From positions 56,810,397 to 56,874,396 of the forward strand of contig NC_044282.2 in the NCBI RefSeq assembly GCF_004027225.2: a DNA stretch of 64,000 bases, read 5' to 3'. The notes under the pieces were generated by a model, which had not been told where the DNA came from, did not search any database, and was given only the letters and a program-made list of their open reading frames with translations. This document shows, piece by piece, positions 38,101 to 51,477 of the stretch. The stretch is from Strigops habroptila. Its lineage: Eukaryota; Chordata; Aves; Psittaciformes; Psittacidae. The number at the start of each line of letters is the position of its first letter. Position 1 is the stretch's first letter. Both the position numbers and the translations under genes were made by a program.

Positions 38101-41100
38101 CTGATATGAATAACCTGGATAAGATCTAAGACTATGTTGATCTCTAATACTTCTCCAGAACTGTTAATATCTGGAGAGAAGATTTAAGGTTATACTATGA
38201 TCCCAGGGATGAAAAACGTGTTATTTTGGTTTAGAATCTGGTCAATAAACAGAGCAAGTTTGGGTGTTTGTGTGTATTATAGCCCTTCAAATATGTATTT
38301 TTTTAATAAAAAAACCTACCTTTTGGACTTCCTTTGTGCAGATGACTCCAGTTGATAAATGAGGTGCTTCACAGGACGGAGAGCTCAGAGCTCACACTGC
38401 AAATTCCCCATGGGTCTGTGCTAACACTGATGAAAGAAGAGGAAAATCTATGACATTAAAATGGCAGATTCCATTATATTTGCACCTTCAGTGGCTGTCT
38501 GGTCAGGAAAAAGAAAGTGTGAATGTGCTGAGCAAGATGACTTTGACTTTTAAAATTGCTTTTATCAAGGTCATGCAAACAGCCTAAACTTTTAATTGCG
38601 TGCTGCTCCCTTACCACAGGGATGCTCATCCTGCCCTTGACTCATCTTGGGCTTTACACAAGAGTAAGGGCACAGCTTCAGCAAGGTGCTTTCAATGTGA
38701 TGGAGAGTCAGATCGGTCATTTCCAAAGGTGTTCAGCTCACAACCCAGTAGGAAAATGTGTTTCAGAGATGGTTGTTAGTGCCATATTGAGGACACACAT
38801 GTAAGTAAGCTGAGAACTGAAAAAAAACTATAAACACAAATCATCTGAAAGTGTATCAGAAAGTTCCTGCAGTGCCAAAAGCAGGAAGTAAAAAAGGGCA
38901 AGAAAAGCCATTATTGGGTTCACGCTTCAGACAGGAAATATTGAGTGAGGGTTCAGAGTCAGATTTTAATCTCAAATTCAACACTGTCAAAGGATACACA
39001 GGAATTTTTTTCATGTTTTCTCATAATGAAGTCCCTTTCAATTCTCTTGGTGGACCATTTCAAAGGGTGTAGAAGATCCTTCTGATCCCCCAGAAATATT
39101 GCATTTTTTTTGTTCTTAATAACAAACCTCAAACATCCGGTTTTTAACCAAAAGTTATGATTTCTTCGTAAGCAAAATCTTCTGGGTTTTATTTATTATT
39201 TTATTTTTTCCCCATGTTGTTTCCATATTTTAATTCTTCCACATGGTTTACATTTTTAAAATCCTTTAGTCAACTTTTAGGAAAAATTCTTCCTTTCCCC
39301 ATAGCCTCTCTGAGAAATTACTGTCTGTATCTTTGATGATAAAAAATTAGAACAAGGAAATTAATTCATGTTTCCCCTCATTTTTGTGTTAGATGAGTGC
39401 AGGCAACAACCAACCTCATTATTCTGCAGCCCCAGCCATGCATGTTCTAAGAGATATCACACCTTCGCTTCTGGTCACAAATTGACAGAGATATTTCACT
39501 TCATTGGTTCAGTGGTTTAGTTTTAATAGCTGTACATATCCAAAGGCCTATAAATATGTTAACAAACAAAACAATTTATTACATGATATTCTCTACTGGT
39601 ATTGCACAGGCAGCTTTATGTTTTCCTGGATGTAGAAAGGCTATGTGATGAGTTTTGATACATGCACATACATACACACACCTTTAAGTCTGGTGATAAA
39701 GCCAAAGAAATATCTTTCATCCACAAATAAATCTATCACTTCCTATCTTTACAGCTTCTTAGTAAAAAATTTGAAGTTGATAAACGGAGAAGCGTGTTGC
39801 TTGAGAAAGTAAAATGATAAACTTAATTCAAAAGATACTACAGAGATATGCAACCTGAGACATCATAGAGAGTTTAGTATTTAGGGTTACTCTTTGGGGG
39901 AAAAAAAACTTAAAGTAGCACTTGGTGAGTCTGTTGGTAGCAAAGTTGCTCATCAGTCTGCCCTAACTCATTGGCTCAGCGGTGAACATCCTGTGTGCAG
40001 ACAGACTGACCCTGCCCAGGATAGTTCATGGGCAAAGGCTTCCTCAAAACTAGGAAAAGTTACCTTTCAACCGAGAAGCCATACACTCAGAGCAATACAA
40101 AATTATTATACTAATAATAACTGTGCAAGAAAGGCTTCAGGTTCACTGAACAGCCCAGGAAAAGACCAGAAGAAAGCTGAAGTTCAGATGGCATTTGCCT
40201 TGAACACTCTTTTCCAAATAGGTATTTTCTTGCACTGATGCTTTCTTCATTCCTACCTTGTACAGAATTAGGTTGAATGAATGCCACGATGATCACGATA
40301 TAAAAGCAAGACAATTGAAGTTTCTGACTTCACCTCAAGGGCAAAGGAAATGTTCAACAAGTGCCACAGTTGCTCCTTCAAACTTTCAGCTTTTTTTTAC
40401 TTATTAGGATGATTGCGCTGTTGTACACAAGAACTCGGCAAAGCCCGTTACATTTGTTTTCTATTGTTTGCATGGTTTCTCTTTACTGCACCAATAAAAT
40501 AACTTTGGTCTGAAAACAGCAATAAAGTATTGTGGAAGTCATGGGTTTACCCTAAAGAAATAATCCAATAATTTGTTACATACTACTTGCTTTTATTTGC
40601 GTTGTCATAAGATCTGTCTTTGAGCCACATGGCTTGTTTATATTTCCTGGAAAAAATCAATGATTTAGTTATGTCAAATCATATCCATCTAACTAGAGTT
40701 CAAGCCCAGAGTTCACCAGTAGAATATAATATAATTTTTAACATAGTTTCTTTCTTGGGCACACAGGACTCCATATGTGATGCCTGGAGGATACTCTTTT
40801 CCCCTTGTATGAGCAAAATTAACAATTAAGAATTTGGGGAAGTGATTGTTAATCACCCGCTTTTTTTGCCTGCAGTGGAAGATTATCTTATGCTACTAAA
40901 TCACAGCACTTCTACCTAGAACCGCACAGAGCAATGACTGTTGTTTAATCAGGGATATGTTAGCAAGTATTTCTCTTACCTGTCAGCAACATATTTCAGA
41001 GTGTATTTTCATAAACACAAATTATTCCTGTAGCAGGGCATTAGTACTTTCAAATGTGGTTCTACCTAAATGTTTTTTACATATGATTAAAAAAAAATAC

Positions 41101-44100
41101 AGAGTTTAAAAATAGTCATATATATTTTCATATGGAATGATTAGATTATGTAAAGCATTAAGATTCTCTATGTGCTTAGTACAAGGATTGTCCCAGTCAA
41201 TTACACTCAGCCTGATGTGACCAGCACACAGTCAGTAAAACATTTGCTTTCTTTCTGAACTGTATCCTGACCAAGGAATTATATAGCAGGACTGGACCTG
41301 CAAACCAGTATTGGACTTTCCTCATGGCAAATTTCTTTCCCCACCCCCCCCAAAGAGCCGACACAGTTTTCCACAGCTCTTCCTGTGACCATTTCTGCTT
41401 CAGGGCTGGTGCTCATATCCAGTCCATCCAGTGTTGGATTATGCATTCAGACTTCCCACACATCTCCTCTACAGAGGATGCTATTCTTGGGTACAATTAT
41501 CTGTACCGATTTTAGAAAAGGAGTATTCAGGCTTATGTCCCACTCACTTCTTAAGGTTCCCCAAGAGAATTTACACACTGGGAGAAATTAGGACCAATTG
41601 ACAACCGTTCAGCTAATCTCTGGAGAGAGATGACTATTCCGTCATCAGAACAATTATATTTTAGGCACATTTCAGCTGAAAGTCATGTTCATTTGACTTA
41701 CACAGCTTTCCTTCACATTTTTTTTTCACCTCTCCATAAACTAGTATGCATCAAAAAACTGGCAGCAATGACAATGCTTCTCACTCAGCCCATCTCTTTA
41801 CTCCCCTCTGGCCCTAAATTCTATTTTCCGTAAAGCATTTTAATTTTAAGAATCTTCTAGTAGCCCAAGTGATCAAGAGCACATGCCAGCTATTGCACAG
41901 TCCTATAATTCAAGTAATTTAGGATTGTGACCAGCAAAAATGGGTACCTTTCTTTAGAAAAAGAGAAGCATGTATTCATCAGGACCATCCCATTTTGCAT
42001 GCTTATTCTTCATAAACCCTCTAAAGTGTCCTACATAAAGGCTGCCTTCTCTTGCTGCTAAACAACTGCAGAGCTCCAGATTACTTGGGAAAACCTCATC
42101 ACCTTCTGCATCACCCACCCTTTGCTTTCAGTTTCAGGCATCTGGTGTCTCCCATCACCCCACACTGAACCCCTAGACATCCCAAATGCCTTAGGAGAAA
42201 GCTCCCCCACGCAAACGTCTCCATGGCAGTATCAGCTAATGGACTTCCCACCTCTGCCTCAGAGTGTGCTCCTGTTTCTTTGCATCATTGTGCCCTATGT
42301 AGGCCTCACCATGAAATGAATCTGGTTCAAGTTAGAGCTGACCAACCCAAGGGGAGCAGCACAACCCAACGGAGAGCTGCACAACAGAGCATGCTCTTGA
42401 AGCAGCCAGACGGACAAAACCTTACATCCAGCTACAGTCTGGTTATCACAGCAGGTCCCAGATGGGTTTTCAAGAGCTGATTGCTGAAGCATAAAGCCTC
42501 CCATGAGCTAGTCAAAAACCTAAAGATTTTTAACTTTTTTCTTTGACAACACTGCAATTAAGTTGTCTTACTGTTGTTGGTTTCAGATGTCAGCCACTAA
42601 TTTTTGTGACTTTCATTCTTCTATTTGCAGCTAAGTCTCAGTAATCAAAAATTTGTCTCAACTTTCAATTTTTCTTGCAGGTTTTCGCACACATTCATTA
42701 CAGGAAGAAGACCCAAATTCCTCTTAGTTTAACACAGCTTGTAACGTGAAGGATACATTTGTGTACCAAATTAATTCTTCTGTCTGCTAGCAGAAATGGA
42801 AATCAATACAAGTTCAACACTACAACTTGTCTTTTGAAAGGAAAAAAGACAGGTCAATCTATCTAGCTTGCCCAAAAGAAGACTGAATGTTGGTTTGATC
42901 ACATCTGAGAGAAGGCAGCTTTGGTTAGTCTCAACAGTTTCTTCTGGCCTAAAAAATAAAAGCTTAAAAAAACGTATCAGTGAACCTTTTCTCAAAAGCA
43001 GACTTTCTCTAGACAATTTATGGCTTGGCAGTTCCTTTTAAAGTCAGTGGGAATTTTACCACTAATCAGCACACTTCAAAGTCAGCCTTCGAGTCTTGTC
43101 TTCACAGATCTTTTGGCAGGTCCTGACACGTTATACTCTAGTAGCTTTACAGCTTACTGACAGAAAGGTCAAAATCCTCTGTTCTACTGGCTTATTCTTG
43201 CTATGCCCAGCAGCTCCTACACTTGCAGGGGTAATGAGAAGATTTCTGCTGTACCTCTCCAGCTGGCTAGATGAATACCCTAGGCTCTCTTGCATCAAGC
43301 AAAGATTACGATAACATTTTGTAATAATGCAGAACTAAGCAAGAAAACCAGACTGTCTCCCAGAGCTCCCAAGCCAACCATCTCAGCAATGTGGGAGATT
43401 TTCAGCAGCATCATGACAGAAACAAAAATTGCATGAATAACTCTCATTGCCCAGAAAAAATAAATCCTTTACTGTGGAAATAGCAATCGCTCAGAGAGGC
43501 ACACAGTAGCGTGATGGATCTGATGCAATTTAGACGTGTGAGAGTCCAGTTCTGCTCTCTTGTACCATGAGAAGTCAAGATTAACTACTGTTGTCAATGG
43601 AGCGTTTCTGGAGGAAAACTACTCTAAGAGCAAGGATAGGGACAAAGATATCACTCACAGATAGCAGGGATTATTAAAAAGGTTGGCACCAATGTAAGTA
43701 TACTGATGCGATTTCTCCACCTTCCTTTACCTTACAATTGCCACAAAAGAGCCAGCCAAAGCAGAGAGCTCTGCCTGGGGATGGCCACCTATAATACTAG
43801 AAATTCACATTTGGCTACTAATCACAAAATGCTACAATAGAAAGAAAGGCCTGGGATAGTTATTGAATGTTAAGACTAAAAGGGACTCTTTCACAGGCTG
43901 GAGAACTGCTTTCATACCACTGTACAGATCATAATAATCAGTGTTTACCGAAAGCCTGGTTTAGCAACACCGGAGAAAGGAAAACTCATTGCTTCTCAGA
44001 ACACTTGCCCTCCTACTAGCTTATCCTTCTTAAGGAAGGATATTCGAAGCCGGACAAATTCAAGCTAAATATAGTTCAATCTTCCAAAAGCCCAGTAATT

Positions 44101-47100
44101 GTAATAGTCTGCCTGTTCCCTAGCCAGAGATGCTGTGGCATGAAAAAGTAGTAAATTATAAAACTCAGCTTGCACTCCCCAAGGGTTGGAATGATCATTA
44201 TAATCAATCTGTTGTTCAACACTTAATCTTCAAACAGCCCAAAGAGGTGATTTATTACTAGTCTCAATCTCAAACAAAAGCACCCAAGGGGTACAGGTAC
44301 ATCTTTCATGTGGACTGAAGAGCTATAATTAAACACTGATGCTTAAGCAAGCAGGAGAGCACTGCTGAGCAAATAGAAGAGCAATTCCATTTACTATTTG
44401 CAGTTAAATAAATAAATTTACCTAAGATGACTTTTCCCAGTTGTGAAAAAGAATGACTTTTTGACCTTCACACATGGCTACAGTAATTAGGAACAGATTA
44501 ATTATGTTTATAAAATCAGGAGAGGCATGCCCCTTTTCCCAAAGCGTGAACAAGCCTCAAGGCATCACTAAATACAGTCTGGGTTTCAGATACAGTGGGA
44601 ACCTGAAGGACCTGAAGGAACACAGTGTCCAACCAAATTTGACCTGAAATGTAGATTGTATGTAAACAAGTTTACAAAGTTAGAAAGATTTCTCTGTTAC
44701 ACCCAGACAGAAGCTGTTCAAGAAAACTACCTTCAACTACAGCGTTTAGAGCAAAACCATGGAAAGATTCGATTACATCAAAAGATAACAGAGAGGTTCA
44801 AATTATATCCAGATCAAACAGCGTTTGATATTGATTATGTCTCCCTTTTAGGAGAATTAAAGCAAACAAAAAATCTGGTTTATAGTGCCGAATATCTTAG
44901 AAATAATAAACTAAGTCATCAGCATTACCCTGCCTACAGGACACAAAGGGACATCTGGCCTGGACGTCAAGGAAGGGGAATACAGTTGGTTTTATAATTT
45001 TGACCTGATTACATTTACAGATGTGCTAAAAATATATTCACATGGTACTATTAGCCTAATCAAAAACATTGAATCTGGAGTCAGAGAAGGTGGCAGAGCT
45101 CCCAAGGCGCTCTCTCCTGGAAGCACATTCACCAGAGATATTAGGTGCATCTTCACTGTGGGGCCAGAGGTGAAAAAGTGCTGCATGACCAAAACTGCTT
45201 TCCCCTATACCTCAAAATGAGATTTAACTTCTGGAGCAACATTATCCTACAAACCCTGCTTGTCTAGCAATGTGTACTATTAACACCTAAAGCCAAACAG
45301 ACTGACCTCAGGACATCAGACACTTCTCAGTGAGGCAAAGCAGCAGCCAGACCCAGAGCCGCTCAACACCTTTATGAAGGACCACAGGTCAAGCACCCAT
45401 TTGCTCCTGGAGCCACGGGCAGCAGGTTAGAATCATGCCCAGAGCAGGCAGTGCTGACCCTTGTGGTGCAGGAGAGAATCTACCATAAGCACATCTTATG
45501 GAGCAGAGAAGAGGGGATAAACTGCCTGGCTCTGGAAAGGCAACATAAAACTTGCAGGATTTGAGGTAAATTAAAGTTCTACCCAATAACTTGTTTCAGT
45601 GTCAACCTTGACACAAAATATTCAGTTTTACCTGCCTGGCCAAGGAGCTCTGACATCTCTGTATGCTTGGCCACATAAGCAATGCTGTAAGCCTGAGGAA
45701 AAAACGTGGGTCATTCCATTAATTGTGACACCTTGTGAAGAGGAGCACTTGGGATTTTCAAGTCTGACCACTTTGGCAGGTAAGGTGGAACAGCTCCAGA
45801 GCAAGCTTCTGCGCATAAAGGGGTCTGGCACATTTGACACATTAAGCTGTTGCTACACTGATAATTTGGGAAACTGGGAGAATTCTAACTCTAGTGATTT
45901 TCTTCAGGGTTTTTTTGCTAGCTGCAATTAGAACTGGACCATCAGCCCACAGCATTTAAAGAAATACCAGTTTACAACAGCTTTCACCACTCAAAAACAT
46001 TTATTCATTAAATGCTCTGGGTCAGTTTAATTTTGGGGTATTAAAAATAAAACTTCAGTGCTCATCCACATCCCATATCTTTAACTGGTTCTCTGTTAGC
46101 CCTCAGTTATTCTCAAATACCTAAATGATCATTAAACACAGGGTAAAACACTGTGCTGTGTGCCAGCTTCTGAAAATAAGCACTAGACTTCAAACACATT
46201 TTGATAAATGGCTTGGATACATTCTCAGCCATCAGGATGAAAGATTCCTCGGCAAGACTCCTGCTGAATTTCTAGGGATTTTGGAGAGGGTGTGTATAAT
46301 ATGGGAAGCCTCATCCGAGACTGTCTATAAATCCATGATAATGTACTGCAGTTCAGCATGCACGTGTGTGCACGCAAGAGAGAAGGGTAAGGTGTTAGGT
46401 TGAGGTAAGTTTTCTTAAATTTTCTGGTGCTATCAAAAAAATCCCAACATTTAATTAATAAAGTTTCACTGTTAACAGTAAAACTAATGAACAAAAATTA
46501 TCAATTCAATTAAATGTGGTCCTGAAAGTGGTAGAAAATGGGGGTATTCTTAAATATATTGCTGCAAATTCAGGTGCAGATCAGTTGTTTTCTCCACACT
46601 GAAAACTACACAACATGGTCTGCTTGACACCTGCACAAGATACACGCTGAACACTGACCAACATCTTCACTTGACGCCACACATCCTGTGCTGGTCTTTG
46701 AACCATTCTTTAAAATGCAGTAGCCAATTCGTACATCAGGTGTACAATACTGCAGTGAAATAAACCCCCCAAGCACAAGAGGCACGTAGCCATGATACTA
46801 CGTTGAAAAAGGTCATGCAGGGACTTGGAGAAGATGCTACCAATGCTGAAAAGGGTTTAACAGAGACAACTCCAAGATACATGTATCATATTAAAGAGAG
46901 GAGGAAAGAAAGGAAAGAAAAAAATGCTCTCAGCACTTCAAGAAAGAAGTTAAAGCACAGAAGGTACTGCTTGACACTAAGAAGCAGACTTTGAGGTAAA
47001 GGTCTTTTAAAATTTGTTACAGCAGCACATAAGCCTCATTTATCTCTATTTATTTGATCAAACCTCTCCAATGTACAAATGTGCTGTATGAAAGGAGTAG

Positions 47101-49283
47101 GGATAGTCTCTTGCAACAAGACTACAGTCTATGAGGAAAGTAGACAGGAGAGGAAGACATGAGGAAGCAAGACATTACTAAGGACAAGGACTGTCTCATG
47201 GCCCAGGGCAGAGCTCTGCCCTCCAGATCACCCCACCACAGCCCTAGCTTCTCCCCAAGATATCTAACTGTGGGTTTTTCCATAGTACATATCCACATGC
47301 CCCACATCTCTCAGTTCATTTGCCAAGGTATTTTTCTCCCTCTTCAGTGTGAGATTAAACAGTATTATTTTGACTAAATCTTCTATATTTCAAATGTATG
47401 TGAAGCCACAGAGGGGTGAGTGATTTCTGACTTGAGTAATACCAGCTAATATTAAAGGGCATTTACCTACTTTTTTTTGTTAGAGAAGGATAAGGACCAC
47501 TTATTAGAAACAGTGACAAAATTTCAACTTTATTTCTATTTGAAAGCACTGAATTGTACTGACAAGAGGTAATAACATTTCTATCAAAGCTTTCATTAGA
47601 AAGGGTTTCTCAGACCATGGACTGATTTTCTAATGAAACCAGATACACTATCTCACATGGACCAACCATTTCCTTTGTTAGCACACTGCACAGGATAGGG
47701 GAGATCTTCAATCTGTTGATTCAACTCTGAAGCATACTCAGAGCTTGCTTTCCCACATCTAAAGAGGGAAACTAATTATTTGCAGAGTGTTCTTTCTTGT
47801 TTATCTCTGTCATTGTCTTGCAGGACTGGAAAGGGAATGAAAATTCTGTCCTAGCAAAAAGGGGCTTTTTACAGTTCCTCTGACAGACAAGTACTGAGAT
47901 GGAGAGAACAAATATTCAAGTGGAGAGAACAGCTGTAATGCAGAAATAGAATTATGTTGTCCATCAGTCTGGGGGGACAAATGGAAGTTATGAATACAGT
48001 GCCACCTAATAGAATCACTTTTTGTCAAAGACAGCCGAAACCAGCTAGATAATGCTTAACATTGGTACATCACATTAAAAATTAAATCATTTTAGAACAG
48101 CTCCATATGTTGTACAGCTCCTTGCTGCACTGACATGGAAAAAAAAGAAATGAAGCACTGAAATTGCAAACGAGAACAAACTATCCTCACAGCAGTTTTC
48201 ATGAAAGTAAGAAACATTCTTTACGTATCAGCATGTTTCCTCCAAGGGCTGCAGCAACACTGATGGTTTCCTGCTCCTGACAGCAGGGTCAGGGCCTTTT
48301 CTCTCCTTTTCTCTTCTGGTTTTCACAATGCTTCCCGTGGTCGCACTCCAAGACAGTGCTGTTCATGCTCCAAGCTGGTCAGCTACTTCGGCTCATCTCA
48401 GACCAGGATTTCTGTGTAAGAAGTGCTCCTTTTCCCCTCACTGGTCAAAGCCACCAAAGACAACTGTCCACTGCTAGGACTAGGGGAAAAGAAATCAGCA
48501 GGCCATATTAGAGATATCATCCGTGAAGATGTATCATCTATGAAGATGGCTCCATTTCAAACAGGAGGTGCCTCAGGGTCTTGCAAGAAATGCCACTAGA
48601 CTGTAATGTTAAAATCTGACCCAGAAGAAAGGCTTTTATGTGTCTGGAGAAACTAGAAAACCTGAAGCAAGAGTCTGCATAACATTTTTAGATGTTTTAC
48701 ATAATCACCATCAAGCCTCAAGATACACAGTCCCATTCTGAATGTTTCTGAAACCAGACATTTTGATTTCATGTTTTTAATAATAATTTCAGGTGTGACA
48801 AACTTTGCCAGCTCTCATGAGTCAAATTCCTTATTAACACCCAAGTTCACAAAACTGAATGACTAACATTTTCCCCCTCTCTGTTATGCAATTGTAAACA
48901 CCTACGTGTGGCCTTTTCCATCCGGGTGAGTGACAACATTGATTCAAGTTCTTAAGCACATGCAGCCATGGTTTCCACATCAAGTTTTGCCCAGTGAAAT
49001 CAGTAAATATTCTAAGCAAATGTTGCTGAGTCATGGGATTAGTGAAATTTCCAACTGTGTTTTCCCTGAATATTAAATTGGTGGTGACTTGAGAGAATTT
49101 TAACTTTCAAATTGTCAATACTGACCTAAAGCCTCATAAGATGTGAAACATCTTCACTGTTATTTGGATCCTGGATCTGTGAAAACAGGAATTGTAATCT
49201 CAGTTTATTAAATTTGGAGCAGTTGCAAGCACTTCCTTTCTCTTTTTCCTTTGTTACGTAGAAAACAGTTATTTTAGCAGAAG

Positions 49284-49366
49284 TTTGGGGGTTGGACTTT
49301 TTGTTTGTTATTGGGTTTTGGGGTTTGTTTTTTTACTTGGGTTTTTTTGGTTGGCTGTTTTTTCTA
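49284..49366. repeat. G/T-rich low-complexity tract
   Basis: The plus strand carries a series of T runs broken by GGG and GGGG blocks, with almost no A or C. The G blocks could form a quadruplex. The boundaries are approximate. Confidence 0.75.
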
Positions 49367-50660
49367 AAGAGAGGACCTTCTGCACTGCATTTAAACTTAG
49401 CTTGCAACAGCAGTGCTGGATGAAAGTGAAAACTAAATTCAAGAGGAAGGATGCAGAGCAGCTTCTCTTGAGCCAGATGACCCAAAGCACACCAGGCCAT
49501 GCTGACAGCAGAAGGGAGGTATAGTTTCTTTAGCCCTCGCTATTTTTACCCTTATAACCCACAAACAGTGGACACACTGTCACTGAAAAACACTCTGCAG
49601 CTTTCAGTACTAGAATCAGAACTGATAAATAGCCTGAAGAAAAGCAAGGAAATAACTTTTTCAAAGTCCAAACTGAACTGACAGTTTCTTTTGATGAGCA
49701 GCAGGAGCACTGCAGACGATTCTTCAGAGACAGCTAAAGGGGATTCCCTCGTATAAACATAGCATGAAACTGCTAAAGCTGGTACCAACTGATACCGAAA
49801 GAAGTCTAACATCAGTTCTGCCAATGTTTTCTTAGGAAGCTGCTGAAACACAGTTTATTTTCTTCAGTTTTAAACATTTACTTTCAATACATTGCACTGA
49901 TATTTATAAAAACTTCAAGCTCTTATGAGCACACAACACTGATTAGCACTAAACACACCGGCTGGGCTCTGAGTGGTTTCCATCCCAAGCTGATGTACAG
50001 CTAGAAGCAGAACAATCCTCAACATCCTAAAGCAGCCCTGCTGTCACACAGATCCGTATTTTTGTGAAGGTGGCAAACAGGTCATTACATTGGGATTTTG
50101 GACTCCTAATTCAGTTCCTTACTTAGGCAATAACCTTAAAGTAGATCTTTTTTACAGACGGGGAAAAAAAGACATTTGTATTTGCTATCTAAAATGGTAT
50201 TTTAATCTAATCTCTTCACATGTAAATATCAAAAGGCTTTGTAAAAGGGCTTTGAAATCTACAGATGAAGCGATTAAAATACCATTTTTAATTTTATCAA
50301 AACAGCAGGTTATGTAGCAGCCATAAAAATGTCTGGATTGCCACGTCTTGTCTTATATTTAGAAGCTTAATATCCTCAACATACTTTTCAGGTACCTCTA
50401 TTTCTTTCATTAAGCACTTGCCTTAGAAAAATGTTAAGGTAAGTAAGATCTAGTGGCTGCTTCCTTTCTTTCTGTGTACAAATAAGAAGGTAAATTGGTA
50501 AATTAAGACATTAAAGGGAAAGAACAAAAAAAAAAAAACTTTACCTTCGTGAGACTACACTTCCGCTTTGATGAAAGGCAGTTCATCCTTAAGGCTTCTC
50601 TTGTTTGTAGATTTTAAAAAACATATTAAAGGCAACAGTTTCTCAGAGCTTAGAAAACGT

Positions 50661-50741
50661 TCATATAATCCAGAATAACTGCTGGAGTGACCCAAGTACC
50701 TTTCTGTCCAGAAGCGTCCCAAACAACAGGATGAAGAATCC
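50661..50741 (-). CDS. ADGRF4: ADGRF4, TM7-completing exon (C-terminal end uncertain)
   Basis: After a TTTTTTAG acceptor the minus strand encodes GFFILLFGTLLDRK (50700-50741), which joins in phase 0 to LLNAFQ of the large exon and completes TM7. This matches the group VI adhesion receptor pattern FQGFFILLFGT. At 50699 there is a possible but weak donor (AAG|GTACTT), which would lead to a separate tail exon as I recall for human ADGRF4. If it is not used, the frame runs 12 codons further to a TGA at 50661-50663. The coordinates given assume read-through; the secure part is 50700-50741. Confidence 0.8.
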   Translation of the reverse strand, partial: GFFILLFGTLLDRKVLGSLQQLFWII

Positions 50742-51477
50742 CTAAAAAATTGCAAAACAGGTTAACAAAACCAGCATGACAACGTGATGTTCCTTAAATG
50801 CTTCTAGACATTATTTTATATTTTATATAGATACAGATCTCACCATTGACTTAGATAACAGTAATGCACAAAATGAGTTTATCCACCCAGGTCACATGAG
50901 CTCTCTGGGAATGTCAGGAACGGATACCTAGCGCATGCTAATTCTCGTTAGGAACTGGACTGATGGGTTACATACCAGGAATTTCTCAACCCACTCAGTA
51001 GCAGTATTGGCTAAGAAGAGTGAAGGCAGATGGGATATACAACAGTATATTAGGTAATATTGGATGTTTATACTGATGAGTTAACCAAAACCATCTTCAA
51101 TGCCAGAGAGAACTTTCTGCATACTTGTTAATTGAGAAGGATGAGATACCTTTGCAGTTACTGGACATTAACTAGTTTATTTTATGTTTAACATGAATTC
51201 ATAGTCTTAATTCTTCATCACACTTCGCACCAATTAGTTTGTTCAGTTATCCATCTGAATTTACTCTGTCAATGCAGGATGCCAAGTGCATGCACCATGT
51301 AAAATAGTTGAGTCAAAAGGAAAGCTTAGATCTCGTTTCACATGCACAATGCATGCTGCCAGCCCCATTTTGATCTGTTACCTTTTCTCAGGCTCAAAGT
51401 CTAGATGCACACTTGTCACGGTTTAAGCTCAGCTTCTATCTAAATCCCAACACTATTCCCAGTCTCAGAGAGTTTAC
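50742..51477 (-). other. ADGRF4: ADGRF4 intron before the TM7 exon
   Basis: A 736-base intron interrupts TM7 after AFQ. If retained, the frame adds 13 codons (VNSLRLGIVLGFR) and stops at 51436, giving a receptor truncated in TM7. No repeats were seen. Confidence 0.85.

Larger units (their letters stand above)
12951..50540. other. OPN5-ADGRF4 intergenic region (or OPN5 5' intron)
   Basis: About 37 kb in which I recognise no protein-coding exon on either strand. It contains two CR1 fragments, a solo LTR, homopolymers, short tandem repeats and a perfect hairpin, all listed separately. Part of it may be intron of OPN5 if the non-coding first exon is distant. Open frames reach 172 codons (18519-19037), 162 codons (23773-24261) and 154 codons (29555-30019) on the plus strand. 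None shows a known domain, signal sequence or splice context, and they are treated as chance. Confidence 0.75.

Noticed and set aside
46345-46380. GT/CA alternating palindromic segment (GCACGTGTGTGCACGC)
   Set aside because: It is too short and irregular to call a microsatellite or a regulatory element.
49461-49490. Minus-strand SREAAL-like codons considered as the ADGRF4 tail exon
   Set aside because: There is no acceptor in the right phase and no further similarity to the expected cytoplasmic tail.
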